A DNA stretch of 36,185 bases from a virus. The stretch lies in IMG/VR virus record IMGVR_UViG_3300044638_004783, positions 1-36,185 of that record. One strand, given 5' to 3'. Positions 20,993 to 30,300 of the stretch are shown here, piece after piece. The position numbers and the translations under genes are program-made. Each line of letters starts with the position of its first letter. Position 1 is the first letter of the stretch. The notes beneath the pieces are model-generated. The model searched no databases and had not been told where the DNA came from. It was given only the letters and a program-made list of their open reading frames with translations.

Positions 20993-21232
20993 ATGAATGA
21001 AGAAGAAAACACAACTGAACACAGTGAGTCTGACGTATTAATTACTACTCCCACATGTTCCGTATGTGGAATCCCCAGCACCTTATACGTTGATAAAGAC
21101 TTACTTTCCTTATTCTTACAAGGAGCTCACGTGCAACATGTTTGGCCTGATTGGTCAAACGCAGAACGTGAATTAATGCTCACTGGAATTCATGGTGAGT
21201 GCTGGGACCGAATATTCCCTACAGAAGAGTAA
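20993..21232 (+). CDS. Small CxxC protein of a common actinophage type
   Basis: A 79-residue protein. It has TCSVCGIPSTLYV near residue 22, WPDWSNAERELMLTGIH, and GECWDRIFPTEE at the end. The C-terminal ELMLTGIHGECWD pattern recurs in small actinobacterial phage and plasmid proteins of unknown function. CxxC plus a distal His/Cys could bind zinc. The next ATG is 5 bases after its stop. Confidence 0.7.
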   Translation: MNEEENTTEHSESDVLITTPTCSVCGIPSTLYVDKDLLSLFLQGAHVQHVWPDWSNAERELMLTGIHGECWDRIFPTEE

Positions 21233-21236
21233 AAAT

Positions 21237-21746
21237 ATGATACGCAAAGTTGCTGTTATTATAGCTATATTTTTGGCTACTTTAACTATTGTTGCTACAA
21301 ACAACGAGCAGCCAAAATCTACAACTAGTAAAAGCAAAGTAACGTCTCATGTCCACGCTAAAGCGATTAACACCCCAAAGCCTAGGAAGACACACACTTC
21401 TAGGCATAAAGCTCTTAGAAAGCCACACAAGGCTTCTAAGCAGGTAAAGAAGCAGACAGTCCACAGAACCAAGAATCTAGACCTTAGAAACATGGATCTG
21501 TGGATTTTGATACATAAATGTGAAGGAAGCTGGACCGATAACAGTAGATACGAGGGTGGTCTACAGTTCCTCCACTCCACATGGGTAAGCGCTGGCGGTA
21601 GAGCATTTGCTGAACATGCCTACCAAGCAACCCCAGAAGAACAAATAACAGTAGCTAATTGGTATTCGCATGGAGGATCTTGGTTAGCTCCCTGGCCTAC
21701 TTGCGGTAAAAGAGCTGCTGCTAAATTAGGGATGAAATTCCCGTAA
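21237..21746 (+). CDS. Rpf-like transglycosylase / cell-wall hydrolase
   Basis: A 169-residue protein. Residues about 5-21 form a signal or anchor segment (VAVIIAIFLATLTIVAT), followed by a Lys/His/Thr-rich linker (about 25-85). The Rpf-type lysozyme-like domain is at about 90-169: WILIHKCEGSW with the catalytic Glu, YEGGLQFLHSTW, ATPEEQITVANW, and APWPTCGKRAAAKLG. The two Cys match the conserved Rpf disulfide. It would cut peptidoglycan glycan strands outside the membrane. It sits among early genes rather than with the lysis genes. Start ATG 21237 was chosen because it begins at the signal segment. Confidence 0.82.
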   Translation: MIRKVAVIIAIFLATLTIVATNNEQPKSTTSKSKVTSHVHAKAINTPKPRKTHTSRHKALRKPHKASKQVKKQTVHRTKNLDLRNMDLWILIHKCEGSWTDNSRYEGGLQFLHSTWVSAGGRAFAEHAYQATPEEQITVANWYSHGGSWLAPWPTCGKRAAAKLGMKFP

Positions 21747-21765
21747 ACACAACAAAGGAGATAAA

Positions 21766-22125
21766 ATGTACGACAAAAATGATAGGCATGTTAGAAATAC
21801 AACTCCACAAGATTTGTGGAATAACGATCACGACGAGCCAATTAGCTACTCTACGCACATGTTGCCAGGTTCTATGCTCACATGTTTAGATATTGGACGT
21901 GAGATGACTATCATCGTTAGCGGAGATGATGCTGAAGAAGCAACTGGGTTCTTAACCCGCGTTTCATTTAACCAGAGTTCTTTTGGTGAAAAATTAATTT
22001 ATATGAGTGTTGGACTAGAAAGAGGTAACTGGAGCTGGGAATGCTCAGTTGTAGACGTTACTGATGTTAGATTTAAGATGGCAGAGAAAGAATCTGTTGA
22101 TGAATCTAGCTATAAGCCTATTTGA
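21766..22125 (+). CDS. Hypothetical protein
   Basis: A 119-residue protein, unrecognised. Possible beta-rich domain (MLTCLDIGREMTIIVSGDDA, TGFLTRVSFNQSSFGEKLIY). AAAGGAG precedes the ATG. Its stop codon lies within the -35 box of the next promoter. Confidence 0.65.
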   Translation: MYDKNDRHVRNTTPQDLWNNDHDEPISYSTHMLPGSMLTCLDIGREMTIIVSGDDAEEATGFLTRVSFNQSSFGEKLIYMSVGLERGNWSWECSVVDVTDVRFKMAEKESVDESSYKPI

Positions 22126-22150
22126 CATTTAGGCAGATATAAGGTATAAT
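22122..22150 (+). promoter_or_regulatory. Strong sigma-70-type promoter for a structured RNA
   Basis: TTGACA at 22122-22127 and TATAAT at 22145-22150, both perfect with a 17-base spacer. The -35 includes the stop codon of the previous gene. Transcription would start near 22157 and run straight into a structured segment with a terminator. Confidence 0.85.
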
Positions 22151-22156
22151 AAAGCT

Positions 22157-22287
22157 ATAAGGTATTCATTATGCCTTAAAATAATTGATTCAGTACCACC
22201 TCGGTTCATTTAAGAAGGCCCAAGGGGAGATACTTCCGAGACGTACTGAATACGCTAAATACCCGTACAAATTGTGCGGGTATTTTT
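22157..22287 (+). ncRNA. Structured short RNA or attenuator leader
   Basis: About 130 bases with their own perfect promoter and terminator. A TAAGG/CCTTA hairpin lies near the 5' end. ATTCAGTAC (22188-22196) pairs perfectly with GTACTGAAT (22243-22251); inside it CTCGG (22200-22204) pairs with CCGAG (22236-22240), closing a 31-base loop. The terminator stem follows: 12 bp, 22257-22268 with 22274-22285, loop AAATT, T-run to 22287. No convincing reading frame covers it. It could be a trans-acting RNA, a ligand-sensing leader or an antiterminated attenuator for the genes at 22305 onward. Confidence 0.65.
22257..22287 (+). terminator. Intrinsic terminator of the structured RNA
   Basis: AAATACCCGTAC pairs with GTGCGGGTATTT (one GU) around AAATT, followed by a T-run. 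It ends 18 bases before the ATG at 22305, so downstream genes depend on readthrough or another promoter. Confidence 0.85.
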
Positions 22288-22304
22288 CTATGTCTGGAGA
22301 AATA

Positions 22305-22466
22305 ATGAAACTACTGTTTAGTTTAGGTTGTTTGTTATTCTTCTTTTTAGGAGCTCCATTACTAGTCTTTCTAGTTTTTAGCTTCTTTTCTCCATTAATA
22401 GCAGTGTTATTTTGGCCCTTTTTCTTATTAGGTGCCATATACGTAATAACGAAGGGGTTTGATTGA
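22305..22466 (+). CDS. Very hydrophobic small membrane protein
   Basis: A 53-residue protein that is nearly all hydrophobic: KLLFSLGCLLFFFLGAPLLV, then VFSFFSPLIAVLFWPFFLLG, with a KGFD end. Two membrane spans with a central Ser-Pro turn are likely. GGAGA precedes the ATG; another in-frame ATG lies five codons upstream (22290). The size fits a holin or superinfection-exclusion protein, unproven. The stop overlaps the next ATG. Confidence 0.65.
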   Translation: MKLLFSLGCLLFFFLGAPLLVFLVFSFFSPLIAVLFWPFFLLGAIYVITKGFD

Positions 22467-23155
22467 TGGATAACGAAAAAGATGAAGACCGTCTTTGGCA
22501 AAATAAAATTGTAGATTATAGCGAAGACGATATTGATCAAGACTTCATTAAAGCAACATTTAAAAATGAATTTGAGTCTTCTTGGCGGGTAGCAGATTGT
22601 GCTATTCGCATTTTGTTTGCAATTGTTTTTTCGCCTAAAGACGATTTAGGCGAAAATGGTGATCACTTTGCTTTGCAATTTGATCATCCTTTCTTTTCAG
22701 GTTACATCTTAGGTCTTGGAGAAATGTTCTGTTTCTTCAATAGCGATGGTGTATTCGGGGCAGAAACAGCTATTCCAGCAATGGCTAACTTTTCTGCAAA
22801 AGACAGACTGGAATCAACAATGAAATTCAAAGAAGGATTTGGTTGTGATCCTGATGGTTCCACAGATTTACTTGGGTGGCATGGTGTCAGACAAGCCTTG
22901 TCTCTATTAAATCGTCTAGAGTTTCCGTTTCCTGAGACTCTAGATCTTCACGAGAATGACGAGAGACGTTGGAAGTTTCTCCATGATTCAAGTGAATGGT
23001 ACGAGCAATACAAAGTTATAAGATCTATAGCCTTAGAAATGGGTATAGATCTGGTACAACATCTTCAGGCAATTCACGAAATAGCAGTAGAAGACGCTAT
23101 TGGTGAAAACTTTGATGATGAACTTGAAAAACTATTGAAAGGAGATAAGCATTAA
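22466..23155 (+). CDS. Hypothetical protein
   Basis: A 229-residue acidic protein, unrecognised. It has an N-terminal charged helix, a central segment DHFALQFDHPFFSGYILGLG, and C-terminal helices (IRSIALEMGIDLVQHLQAIH). It is not clearly membrane or enzymatic. ATG overlaps the previous stop (TGATG). Confidence 0.65.
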   Translation: MDNEKDEDRLWQNKIVDYSEDDIDQDFIKATFKNEFESSWRVADCAIRILFAIVFSPKDDLGENGDHFALQFDHPFFSGYILGLGEMFCFFNSDGVFGAETAIPAMANFSAKDRLESTMKFKEGFGCDPDGSTDLLGWHGVRQALSLLNRLEFPFPETLDLHENDERRWKFLHDSSEWYEQYKVIRSIALEMGIDLVQHLQAIHEIAVEDAIGENFDDELEKLLKGDKH

Positions 23156-23381
23156 TACGTTTACGAGATTAAACTCTCCTCAATCAGCATTGTCCGTTTA
23201 TTTATCTGAAGACGGACAATACTTAATCACTCCAGCTGTTCAAGGAAAGATTTCACCCTTGAAAGGTTGGAGAGTAATGAATAACGAAACCGGCGAAGTG
23301 TCGGAGATATTTAGCTCAATTAACGAAGCACGTATTTGGGCTACTACACAATCAAGTCAACTCAACCATGTTGGAAAGTAG
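23151..23381 (+). CDS. Hypothetical protein, possible non-standard ATT start
   Basis: A 76-residue product if translation starts at ATT 23151, which lies 6 bases after a perfect AAAGGAG and overlaps the previous stop by three bases. The next in-frame standard-type start is TTG at 23190, with no ribosome site. The sequence contains SVYLSEDGQYLITP and GWRVMNNETGEVSEIFSSIN, a small beta-rich fold ending in a helix. Unrecognised. The start choice is inference. Confidence 0.55.
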   Translation: MNTFTRLNSPQSALSVYLSEDGQYLITPAVQGKISPLKGWRVMNNETGEVSEIFSSINEARIWATTQSSQLNHVGK

Positions 23382-23386
23382 GAGAA

Positions 23387-23635
23387 ATGCCAGATCGGAT
23401 TACAATTGACCTTAACAAGGTTTCAGATCCTAATATCGCTGATCCTGAAATCATGAAAGAAATATTCAACGACATTTCAACATATGTCAAAGGTGTTATA
23501 CAAGCAAAATTAGACCAGCCTTTATTAGAGCCTACTATCTCTATGCATGTACATCACTCTACATCTCGCAGTAATTGCGACGAATGTTTTCGTCTAGCTA
23601 TGGACGAAATTTCCAACGAACAAAACAACAACTAA
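23387..23635 (+). CDS. Hypothetical protein
   Basis: An 82-residue protein. It has PDRITIDLNKVSDPNIADPE at the start, a helix, and HVHHSTSRSNCDECFRLAMD, where HxHH and CxxC could form a metal site. TAGGAG precedes the ATG. It lies directly upstream of the AAA+ ATPase. Confidence 0.65.
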   Translation: MPDRITIDLNKVSDPNIADPEIMKEIFNDISTYVKGVIQAKLDQPLLEPTISMHVHHSTSRSNCDECFRLAMDEISNEQNNN

Positions 23636-23656
23636 CAAAACAAGGAGAAGTAAACT

Positions 23657-25261
23657 ATGAGTCACCAAATTATCTCAAGCAACAAGGCAAACCAAGCAAA
23701 GATCTTGGAATTGCTTGCACAACTAGACAAGGAAGTGTCGGAATACACTTCAGTCTCTAGCGGTATTCAGGATCACCCTGAAAAGTTCTACGCTAAGCCA
23801 GCAGGTAGCGAGTACGCACTTGGAGCAGAAATCTTCTCTAAGGCTGCTGCTGAGGAAAGAGAAAAGGCAGTTATTTCTAGGGAGTACAAGTACCGTCCGT
23901 GGGATGGTGCTAATGCAGTTGCTACTGTGCTCCAGCAAACGTTCGGATACCCTGGTTTTGGTAAGGGTGTTGATCTCCCATTTGGTGGCAAGATTCCGCC
24001 TCAGAAAATCACTATCAACGTTGGTGTTGATGAGACCATTGAGGTTCCTTGGGGCGAGTTAGAGGTCCCAGACATGCAAGCGGTATTCACTTTGAGTCAA
24101 AGCCGTGATGCTGAATTTGGTGCGTTGTTTGCACTACACATCGAGTTGCCTAAGAAGCATGAAAAAGCAGCTCGTGGTTTGATGAACCAGATTGAAGCTT
24201 ACTTGCGTGAGTACTCAATCTACAAGGGTAAGGCTATTACTGGTGCAGATATGCCAGAGTTCATTGACCTTAGCCGAATCAACCGTGAGCAGTACGTTTA
24301 CAAGCGCGATGTAGACATTGCTCTGGAAGCTGAAATCTGGAACCCACTTCGCTACCCATCGCTGTATGAAGAAGATGGACAGCCGTTGCGTTGGATTTCA
24401 CTTCTTGCTGGTGGCTACGGTACTGGTAAGACTTCGGCAGCAATGTTGACCGCTAAGGTTGCTGTTGAGAATGGCTGGACGTTCATTCAGGCACGACCTG
24501 GTAAGGACAACCTGCAGGAAGTTATGAGTCTGGCTCATATCTACTCTCCTGCTGTCGTGTTCTACGAGGATCTAGATGTTATTGCTAATACCCCAGATCA
24601 GCAAGTAGTTTCCAATCTGCTTGAGGCATTTGACGGTATGCGTTCAAAGGGTCACCCAGTATCAGTCATGATGACTACTAACCACCCTGAGAACATCCAC
24701 CCAGGATTGATTCGTGCTGGTCGTCTGCACACGTATCTGGTCTTTGGTGATCTGGATCAAGAAGCATTGACCCACTTAATTCAAGTTAAGGTAGGCAAGG
24801 CTCAGCTTAAGGCTGACATTGACTACAGCGAAGTGTTTACAAACTGTGAGCACTACAGCCCAAGCTTTATGGCTTTGGTTATTGATCTAGCTAAGCGATA
24901 TGCGTTCTTTGATTGGACGGACGAAGTTCGTCTTGACTTCTTAGGATCTAATCCAAATGCTACTACGCAAGCAGTTAACGATTTTGTTACTGCAAGAATC
25001 AAGGCTGAATCAGAAGCTGATTTTAGCTATGTTCTTACAACTAAGAACCTAGTTGATGCTGCTTCTCGTTTGCGTGAGCAATGGCAGTTGACTGTGGATA
25101 ACGCAGATAACCGTCCAGAGCCAGCCGTGTTGGACAACTTGATTCGCAAGTATGTCCGTGAAGAGACGGTTAACGTTACCGAAGCTACATTCAACAATGG
25201 TGACGAAGAGTACTTGAACGTCAGTGCCGATGTTCTTCGGCGCTTGACTTCAGAAAAGTAA
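23657..25261 (+). CDS. AAA+ ATPase
   Basis: A 534-residue protein. The N-terminal 200 residues are of unknown fold. The AAA+ core follows: Walker A GGYGTGKTS (about 251-259), Walker B VVFYEDLDV (about 299-307), sensor 1 MTTNHPE, and IRAGRLHTYLVF with the arginine finger. The C-terminal 130 residues are helical. Similar stand-alone AAA+ proteins occur in actinophages; the substrate is unknown. AAGGAG precedes the ATG. Codon choice differs from the neighbours (many AAG, GTT and CGT), which may mean high expression or separate ancestry. Confidence 0.85.
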   Translation: MSHQIISSNKANQAKILELLAQLDKEVSEYTSVSSGIQDHPEKFYAKPAGSEYALGAEIFSKAAAEEREKAVISREYKYRPWDGANAVATVLQQTFGYPGFGKGVDLPFGGKIPPQKITINVGVDETIEVPWGELEVPDMQAVFTLSQSRDAEFGALFALHIELPKKHEKAARGLMNQIEAYLREYSIYKGKAITGADMPEFIDLSRINREQYVYKRDVDIALEAEIWNPLRYPSLYEEDGQPLRWISLLAGGYGTGKTSAAMLTAKVAVENGWTFIQARPGKDNLQEVMSLAHIYSPAVVFYEDLDVIANTPDQQVVSNLLEAFDGMRSKGHPVSVMMTTNHPENIHPGLIRAGRLHTYLVFGDLDQEALTHLIQVKVGKAQLKADIDYSEVFTNCEHYSPSFMALVIDLAKRYAFFDWTDEVRLDFLGSNPNATTQAVNDFVTARIKAESEADFSYVLTTKNLVDAASRLREQWQLTVDNADNRPEPAVLDNLIRKYVREETVNVTEATFNNGDEEYLNVSADVLRRLTSEK

Positions 25262-25293
25262 TCGTTTTTCAACTACACTAAACTGGAGCAAAA

Positions 25294-25722
25294 ATGGAAG
25301 ACCAAGATATGTTGTACAAGGCATTTATGGATGCTGAATCAGTTAGTGAAGAAAATCTTCTGGATATTATTTCCGAAGAATCTGTTGATGATTTCGACAA
25401 TCTCATTGACCAGTCAGTAGGTGGTGTATTTGAATACATCGGTTCTATTGATGACGAAGATGAAGAAGCAGAGATCAAAATTGCATCATATGTTGGAAGT
25501 TTAATCGCTCGCAGCTTTATTGCTGGGTTCTATTATTCTTCTCTTCATGCAGTAGAAACATCTCAACCAAACTACGATGAAGGTTCCAATTACACACCCA
25601 ATTTCAATACAGAGGGTCCTTCAGAAGAGTCTATTCTAATCAACCTAACGGAGACGGAGAAAATTCGTCTCATTAAAGCGTTGGCTGGTGAAGAAGGTAT
25701 TAGTCTGAGGTTCCTCGGATAG
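25294..25722 (+). CDS. Acidic hypothetical protein
   Basis: A 142-residue protein. The first 65 residues are strongly acidic (SEENLLDIISEESVDDFDNL). Residues about 68-90 (YVGSLIARSFIAGFYYSSLH) are hydrophobic, possibly amphipathic or membrane-bound. Unrecognised. CTGGAG precedes the ATG. Confidence 0.65.
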   Translation: MEDQDMLYKAFMDAESVSEENLLDIISEESVDDFDNLIDQSVGGVFEYIGSIDDEDEEAEIKIASYVGSLIARSFIAGFYYSSLHAVETSQPNYDEGSNYTPNFNTEGPSEESILINLTETEKIRLIKALAGEEGISLRFLG

Positions 25723-25729
25723 GTAATAA

Positions 25730-26053
25730 ATGATTCGTTTAAATTCAGATCAAGTTGCTGCTATTTCCAAATCAACAATTGGATTGTTGCATAATGCAGC
25801 TTCTAATTTACTAAACGAAAAACAAATTACCGTAACCAAACATACAATAGCGAAAGGGTCGGGAGACATTATAGTATCTGCATTGATATCTTTAAGTCTC
25901 TCGGCTCTTTCTCTTGTTTTGAACAGTAAAAAACAAAACATAACGGAGACTAGAAACCAAGACGCAGTTTATTCTCATCTAGAAAATCTTGCGTTAGAAG
26001 TTTCTTTGAAAGTATGGAGGAACATTAATTGGGAACCGAACACGAAAATATAG
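25730..26053 (+). CDS. Hypothetical protein with possible membrane segment
   Basis: A 107-residue protein. Residues about 45-64 (DIIVSALISLSLSALSLVLN) could span the membrane. The start follows TAGGTAATAA closely after the previous stop. The next gene begins inside its end. Unrecognised. Confidence 0.6.
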   Translation: MIRLNSDQVAAISKSTIGLLHNAASNLLNEKQITVTKHTIAKGSGDIIVSALISLSLSALSLVLNSKKQNITETRNQDAVYSHLENLALEVSLKVWRNINWEPNTKI

Positions 26054-26520
26054 ATGACAATGAATTAAAAGATATGCTTTTTAGTCTTTTAAATCAAATC
26101 AAAAATACTCAAGAAGATCCTGTGGTAAAAGATCTACTAAGGATCTCAGAGAGTCTAAACGACTCCATTGCTTCTAATATGAATAAGCGTGGGTATAACA
26201 AGCCTAATAACGTTGAAGAAGCTATGGGTCAGTTTCGCCACAACAACATGGAATGGGATGGGGATTTAGATAGTCTAGTAGATTTAAAGAGTCTAGACTA
26301 TATGGCTGCTCATCGTTTTGCTGAGTTAGAAGCTCCAGCGCTTGTAGAGACAATAGCTGAAACTCTTCGCGCTTCCGTTAATAAATCTGATTTAGATTTA
26401 GAAGAAGGACAAAGTGTGGACGATATTTTGCACGCGTTATTGCTTAAATCAAGCGTTGAATCAGCCATATTCTATGGTGTTCTTGTCGGGTACTTATACG
26501 GCAAAGAAGGCAAATCGTGA
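26029..26520 (+). CDS. Hypothetical protein (TTG start)
   Basis: A 163-residue protein, acidic and helical, with LLNQIKNTQEDPVVKDLLRI and a hydrophobic end (VESAIFYGVLVGYLYGKEG). TTG at 26029 has GGAGG nine bases upstream and overlaps the previous gene by 25 bases. The stop overlaps the next GTG by four bases. Unrecognised. Confidence 0.65.
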   Translation: MGTEHENIDDNELKDMLFSLLNQIKNTQEDPVVKDLLRISESLNDSIASNMNKRGYNKPNNVEEAMGQFRHNNMEWDGDLDSLVDLKSLDYMAAHRFAELEAPALVETIAETLRASVNKSDLDLEEGQSVDDILHALLLKSSVESAIFYGVLVGYLYGKEGKS

Positions 26521-26879
26521 AAGGCTATCCTGCTCAAAATGAACTCACTGTTCTATGCGAAAACTGCGAAGAATGGTATCCAGTTACTCGTTGGATATTT
26601 AATCATTTATTTGCTTTACAAGATATGTATTACAGTGATTTTTTAGATAGAGAAGTAAGCCAAGATAATGAATTGCAAGAGTTTTGGCTTATGGAATGCC
26701 CTCGTTGTGATCGTAATTACGTATACGAAGGCGACTGGGCTAGGGATGGCAGTAACGACGATATCATTCTCTCGTTATCTCATAGCGATGATGTAGAGTT
26801 CTCTACATCAATATGGCATTGCAGCAAATGTGAGAGTACTTATAGAGATAAAGAGCAAGCTGACGATTGTTGTTCATAA
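26517..26879 (+). CDS. Zinc-ribbon protein with three CxxC pairs
   Basis: A 120-residue protein with LCENCEEWYP (about residue 14), MECPRCDRNYVYEG (about 61) and WHCSKCESTYRD (about 102), ending in DDCCS. Three CxxC pairs suggest one or two zinc ribbons. The GTG start overlaps the previous stop (GTGA). It is the last early gene before the terminator. Confidence 0.7.
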   Translation: MKGYPAQNELTVLCENCEEWYPVTRWIFNHLFALQDMYYSDFLDREVSQDNELQEFWLMECPRCDRNYVYEGDWARDGSNDDIILSLSHSDDVEFSTSIWHCSKCESTYRDKEQADDCCS

Positions 26880-26888
26880 AAATAAATT

Positions 26889-26919
26889 GGGCAGCCCCTT
26901 CGGGGGCTGTCCTTTTTTT
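26889..26919 (+). terminator. UUCG-tetraloop terminator ending the early region
   Basis: GGGCAGCCCC (26889-26898) pairs with GGGGCTGTCC (26903-26912, one GU) around a stable TTCG tetraloop, followed by seven Ts. It separates the plus-strand early genes from the convergent minus-strand tail operon. Confidence 0.95.
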
Positions 26920-26928
26920 ATGCCATTT

Positions 26929-27303
26929 TCAGGAAATAGTGATAGCAATCGCGCTAATTGGCAAAGTAAAGCTTTTTCCAGTGTCCACTTTGATGATTCT
27001 ACCGTTAGGATCTAATGGAGCTGGGCAAGACCATATTAAATCACCAGATTCATCGTCTTCCCAAGCTCCTATAAAAGCTATTTCGCTGGCTGGTAATCCA
27101 CTCCAAGTAACTCGGTTAGAGTTCCAGATGGTTCTACTAGAACTAGCTCCAAAAGAGGCGTTCTGTCGGTTATACGAACCCCCAAATACCTCGTTATACA
27201 CACCACTAGTCTCACTTGGGTCATCATAATGCAAACTTAGCCATACATTAGATATATCGCTAAACCAGTTGTTTACTTGCTTGTCGCTAAATGTTGCAGA
27301 CAT
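26929..27303 (-). CDS. Tail-fibre-like small virion protein
   Basis: A 124-residue protein, SATFSDKQVNNWFSDI at the start, then VWLSLHYDDPSETSG, GGSYNRQNASFG, SSSRTIWNSNRVTWSGLPA and IAFIGAWEDDESGDLIWSC. This order of short motifs (SLHxxDP, GGSYxRQ, NSNxVxWxxLP, IGxWD) marks a family of small phage tail/fibre proteins found next to hub genes. The 136-residue gene at 31570 looks like a paralogue. It is the last gene of the tail operon. Confidence 0.65.
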   Translation of the reverse strand: MSATFSDKQVNNWFSDISNVWLSLHYDDPSETSGVYNEVFGGSYNRQNASFGASSSRTIWNSNRVTWSGLPASEIAFIGAWEDDESGDLIWSCPAPLDPNGRIIKVDTGKSFTLPISAIAITIS

Positions 27304-27305
27304 TT

Positions 27306-30300
27306 TTAACCACCTGTAGTTTGTTTCTTGAATAATCTACCTAGAAAATATACGTCTTCGTCTATTGTATGATCGTCGCAATATATATAAATATAGTGCA
27401 TAGCTGGAGAGTCATTAATACCATTACCAACTTTAGTTGGGTCCAGGAATTCAGTAGTATCAAACGCCCAGTCTTCTTCATCTACCAATTTGCCTGTTTT
27501 AGGCGATCCAGAGGTCATTAGACCAGGGTAATAGCCAGATCGTTGGTAGTAGTTGCCCCATCCGATTACAAGGCTGTCTGGGGCCGTAGAAAGCGTTTCG
27601 CTCTTTTGAGTACCGTCTTCGTTAATGCTTTCAAAAGCACCTGGGTAGAATGGGTATGGTTGCGTAATATCCAAACGAATTATTGGAGCTGGCATAGCCG
27701 TACTTCCATAGTCTTGGAATAAATTTTGCCCATTGGTATAAAAATCTACCAGCTTGCAATTAACAAAAGTAGTGCTTGTTTTACTTGTATAAGCTACAAC
27801 AAGTATACCGTCAACATTTGTGTTTTTATTATAGTCTAAATAAAAATGTCCTTTATCAGGAAAACCAGCAGTGCTATCTACAGTATAAGTTTTACCTGTA
27901 GTAGTTTTATTACTAAACGCAACATTTGGAAAAGTTGAACCAGCAACAGGTGTAGCAGTTAATTGTCGTGGGCGATAAGGAATAGCCTTATTATGCACTG
28001 TAGATCCAAAAGAGTGAGCTCTTGCAGTAGTACTATTTTGTCCTCTAACTACATTAAATCTAACGCCATCCGAGTTATAAGAAGACATGCTACTAACAGT
28101 AATTTCTTCAGGATTTGTGCTGTCTGGGTTTATAACCGCATTAAATGGATAAACTCTAGGCCAGTTATTAGCGTTTCCAGTTACTAAAATATTAGTGTCT
28201 GTAGATCCAATTCCAGAAGTAGGTTTAATATCCCAAGGATATAACGCGGTTCCAGAACCTACAACTGATGTAACGTTAACGGTAATAGAAGTATTTGCTA
28301 CTAAACTAGTTATCGTTCCGGTTAGTGTTTTAGATGAAGTAAGATAAACATTTCCTGTAGCCGAAGTAGATTCTTCAACCAATTCATCAGTTCCCGAGTA
28401 AGTAATTGTATTTGCTGTAGTACCAGTAATGGTGAAAGAGCCATCGTAGCTAGAATTATATGGCTCCAACTGAACGGTAATAGTTTCGCCCGTATTAAAT
28501 TTGTGGCTACTAATAGTTATAGTTCTAGTGGTCCCAGTAGAAGATCTAAGTGTTGGAACTCCAATAATAGATCCTGCAAAAGTAACTAAAACAGATTGAC
28601 CCGCTGAAGCATAACTAGTATCAGAAGTAAGAAATGTTTTACTACCAGTAGTAATATTATGTGAAGAAGTTGACGCTAATGTTTTTGCCCACAACTGTAC
28701 TATTGGTATTTTTGGTAGAGCTTGAGGAGATAGTTGTTTTACTTTATAAATACTAGCGTGGAAACTGACAGGTTTAACATTACCGTCTTTATCGTATGCA
28801 GCTATTTGGGTTAGATCAACAGTTCCTTTAGCTGCCAGTAAAATTGGAGCAGCAGTTACAAGGCTATCTCCATCCGCAGTTTCATTTGTATTGTAATCTC
28901 CTCCCCAATTATAGGATGAGTCAACAACATTTTTTTTACCAACTTTTATGTAATATTCTGGTTTATCTTTAGGTGGATATTGTTTAGTAAACTCTGTCCA
29001 CGGAAATCTAGACGAATTAGGTATTTTGTCAAACAAAGGCTTTGCGTAATATGGGATTAAACCAGAACCCTGGTTATAGTCCCAAGGTTTTAAATAATCA
29101 TCAAAAGGAAGTCTTAATCTATTATTTTTTAAGAACCGTCTTATTTCAAGAGCGTCTCTTCCTCGTTCCCTGACCTCTTCAATAGTAAGAAGATCTCTAT
29201 ATTTTGTATCAACAGTTAAACTGACCGTAGCGCTATCTACGTTAATAGAAACATCCGCTATGTGAAACATAATAGTTTTTCCGCTACCATTAAAGTTTTT
29301 GAGTACTATACGCATACCTGGTTGTATAAGAAAACGAGCAAAAATTTTATTTGTGTCCAGTACGGGATCAATTTTTAAGGTGATGTTACCAACCCATCCA
29401 GGTTCACTAAAACGAGTTAAATACTGACGGGCTACTTCGGTAGCCTCTACATAAGTTAGACCATCCTGAAATGTCTGATGCACTTCTTTTCTTATTGAAC
29501 TAGGATCGTATTTTAAATTATCTGAAGAAGCTGGATATACCTTTGGGATGGCTATAAATGGGTCGTAAGCCACAGTTTCTGAAGATTTCATAGTGTTTTC
29601 ACCATTAGACGGCACTATGCCTATAGCGTTAGAAAACTCACTTCCTGCGTAGTCTTTTCCTTGTCCATATACAACGTTAGCTACCTGCGAAAAATCTTGG
29701 CTTAAGCTAGCTGTAACTCCTGGTGAAATAACATCAACAAACAAAGTTTCAGAGTCGGGGTTATTAATCCGCTCACGAACAAATAAATGTGGCTCTCTAC
29801 CGTTCTTGTTAGTTATAGTCCATTGGCTACCAGTGCCAGTGTACATTACAGATAACAGGTTTTGAACATACCCAGTTAATAATGGGCTCCAGTCACCAGT
29901 TGATCTAGTAGCCAACCCAGACCATTTATCACCTGGGTTAACTTCTAACGGCGCTAGATAGTTTAACTCTGGTGCATACGTGGGGGCCGTAGTGGTCCAA
30001 TTGCTTGGAAACGTAGTGGTTAGTTCTTTTGTTTTTAAGTCTGGTTTATCTGATCTACTAAACGCGTCTTTTATAATTATTTCATAAGGCACTGGTCTTA
30101 CTGGGTTAGTTGGTTGTGATACGTAATTATCCAGTTGATATAAAGCACCTTTACATTCAATCTTTAAAGACGAACTAGACTCACTGCTTTCTCTAGCAAA
30201 AGAAGCTATAAAACCAGCCCATACCAAAGTTCTATTAAAATCATATCCTGCTGGGTATTGGCCTTCGCTGATCAGTTGTTGAGCGTACAATAAAGTGTCT

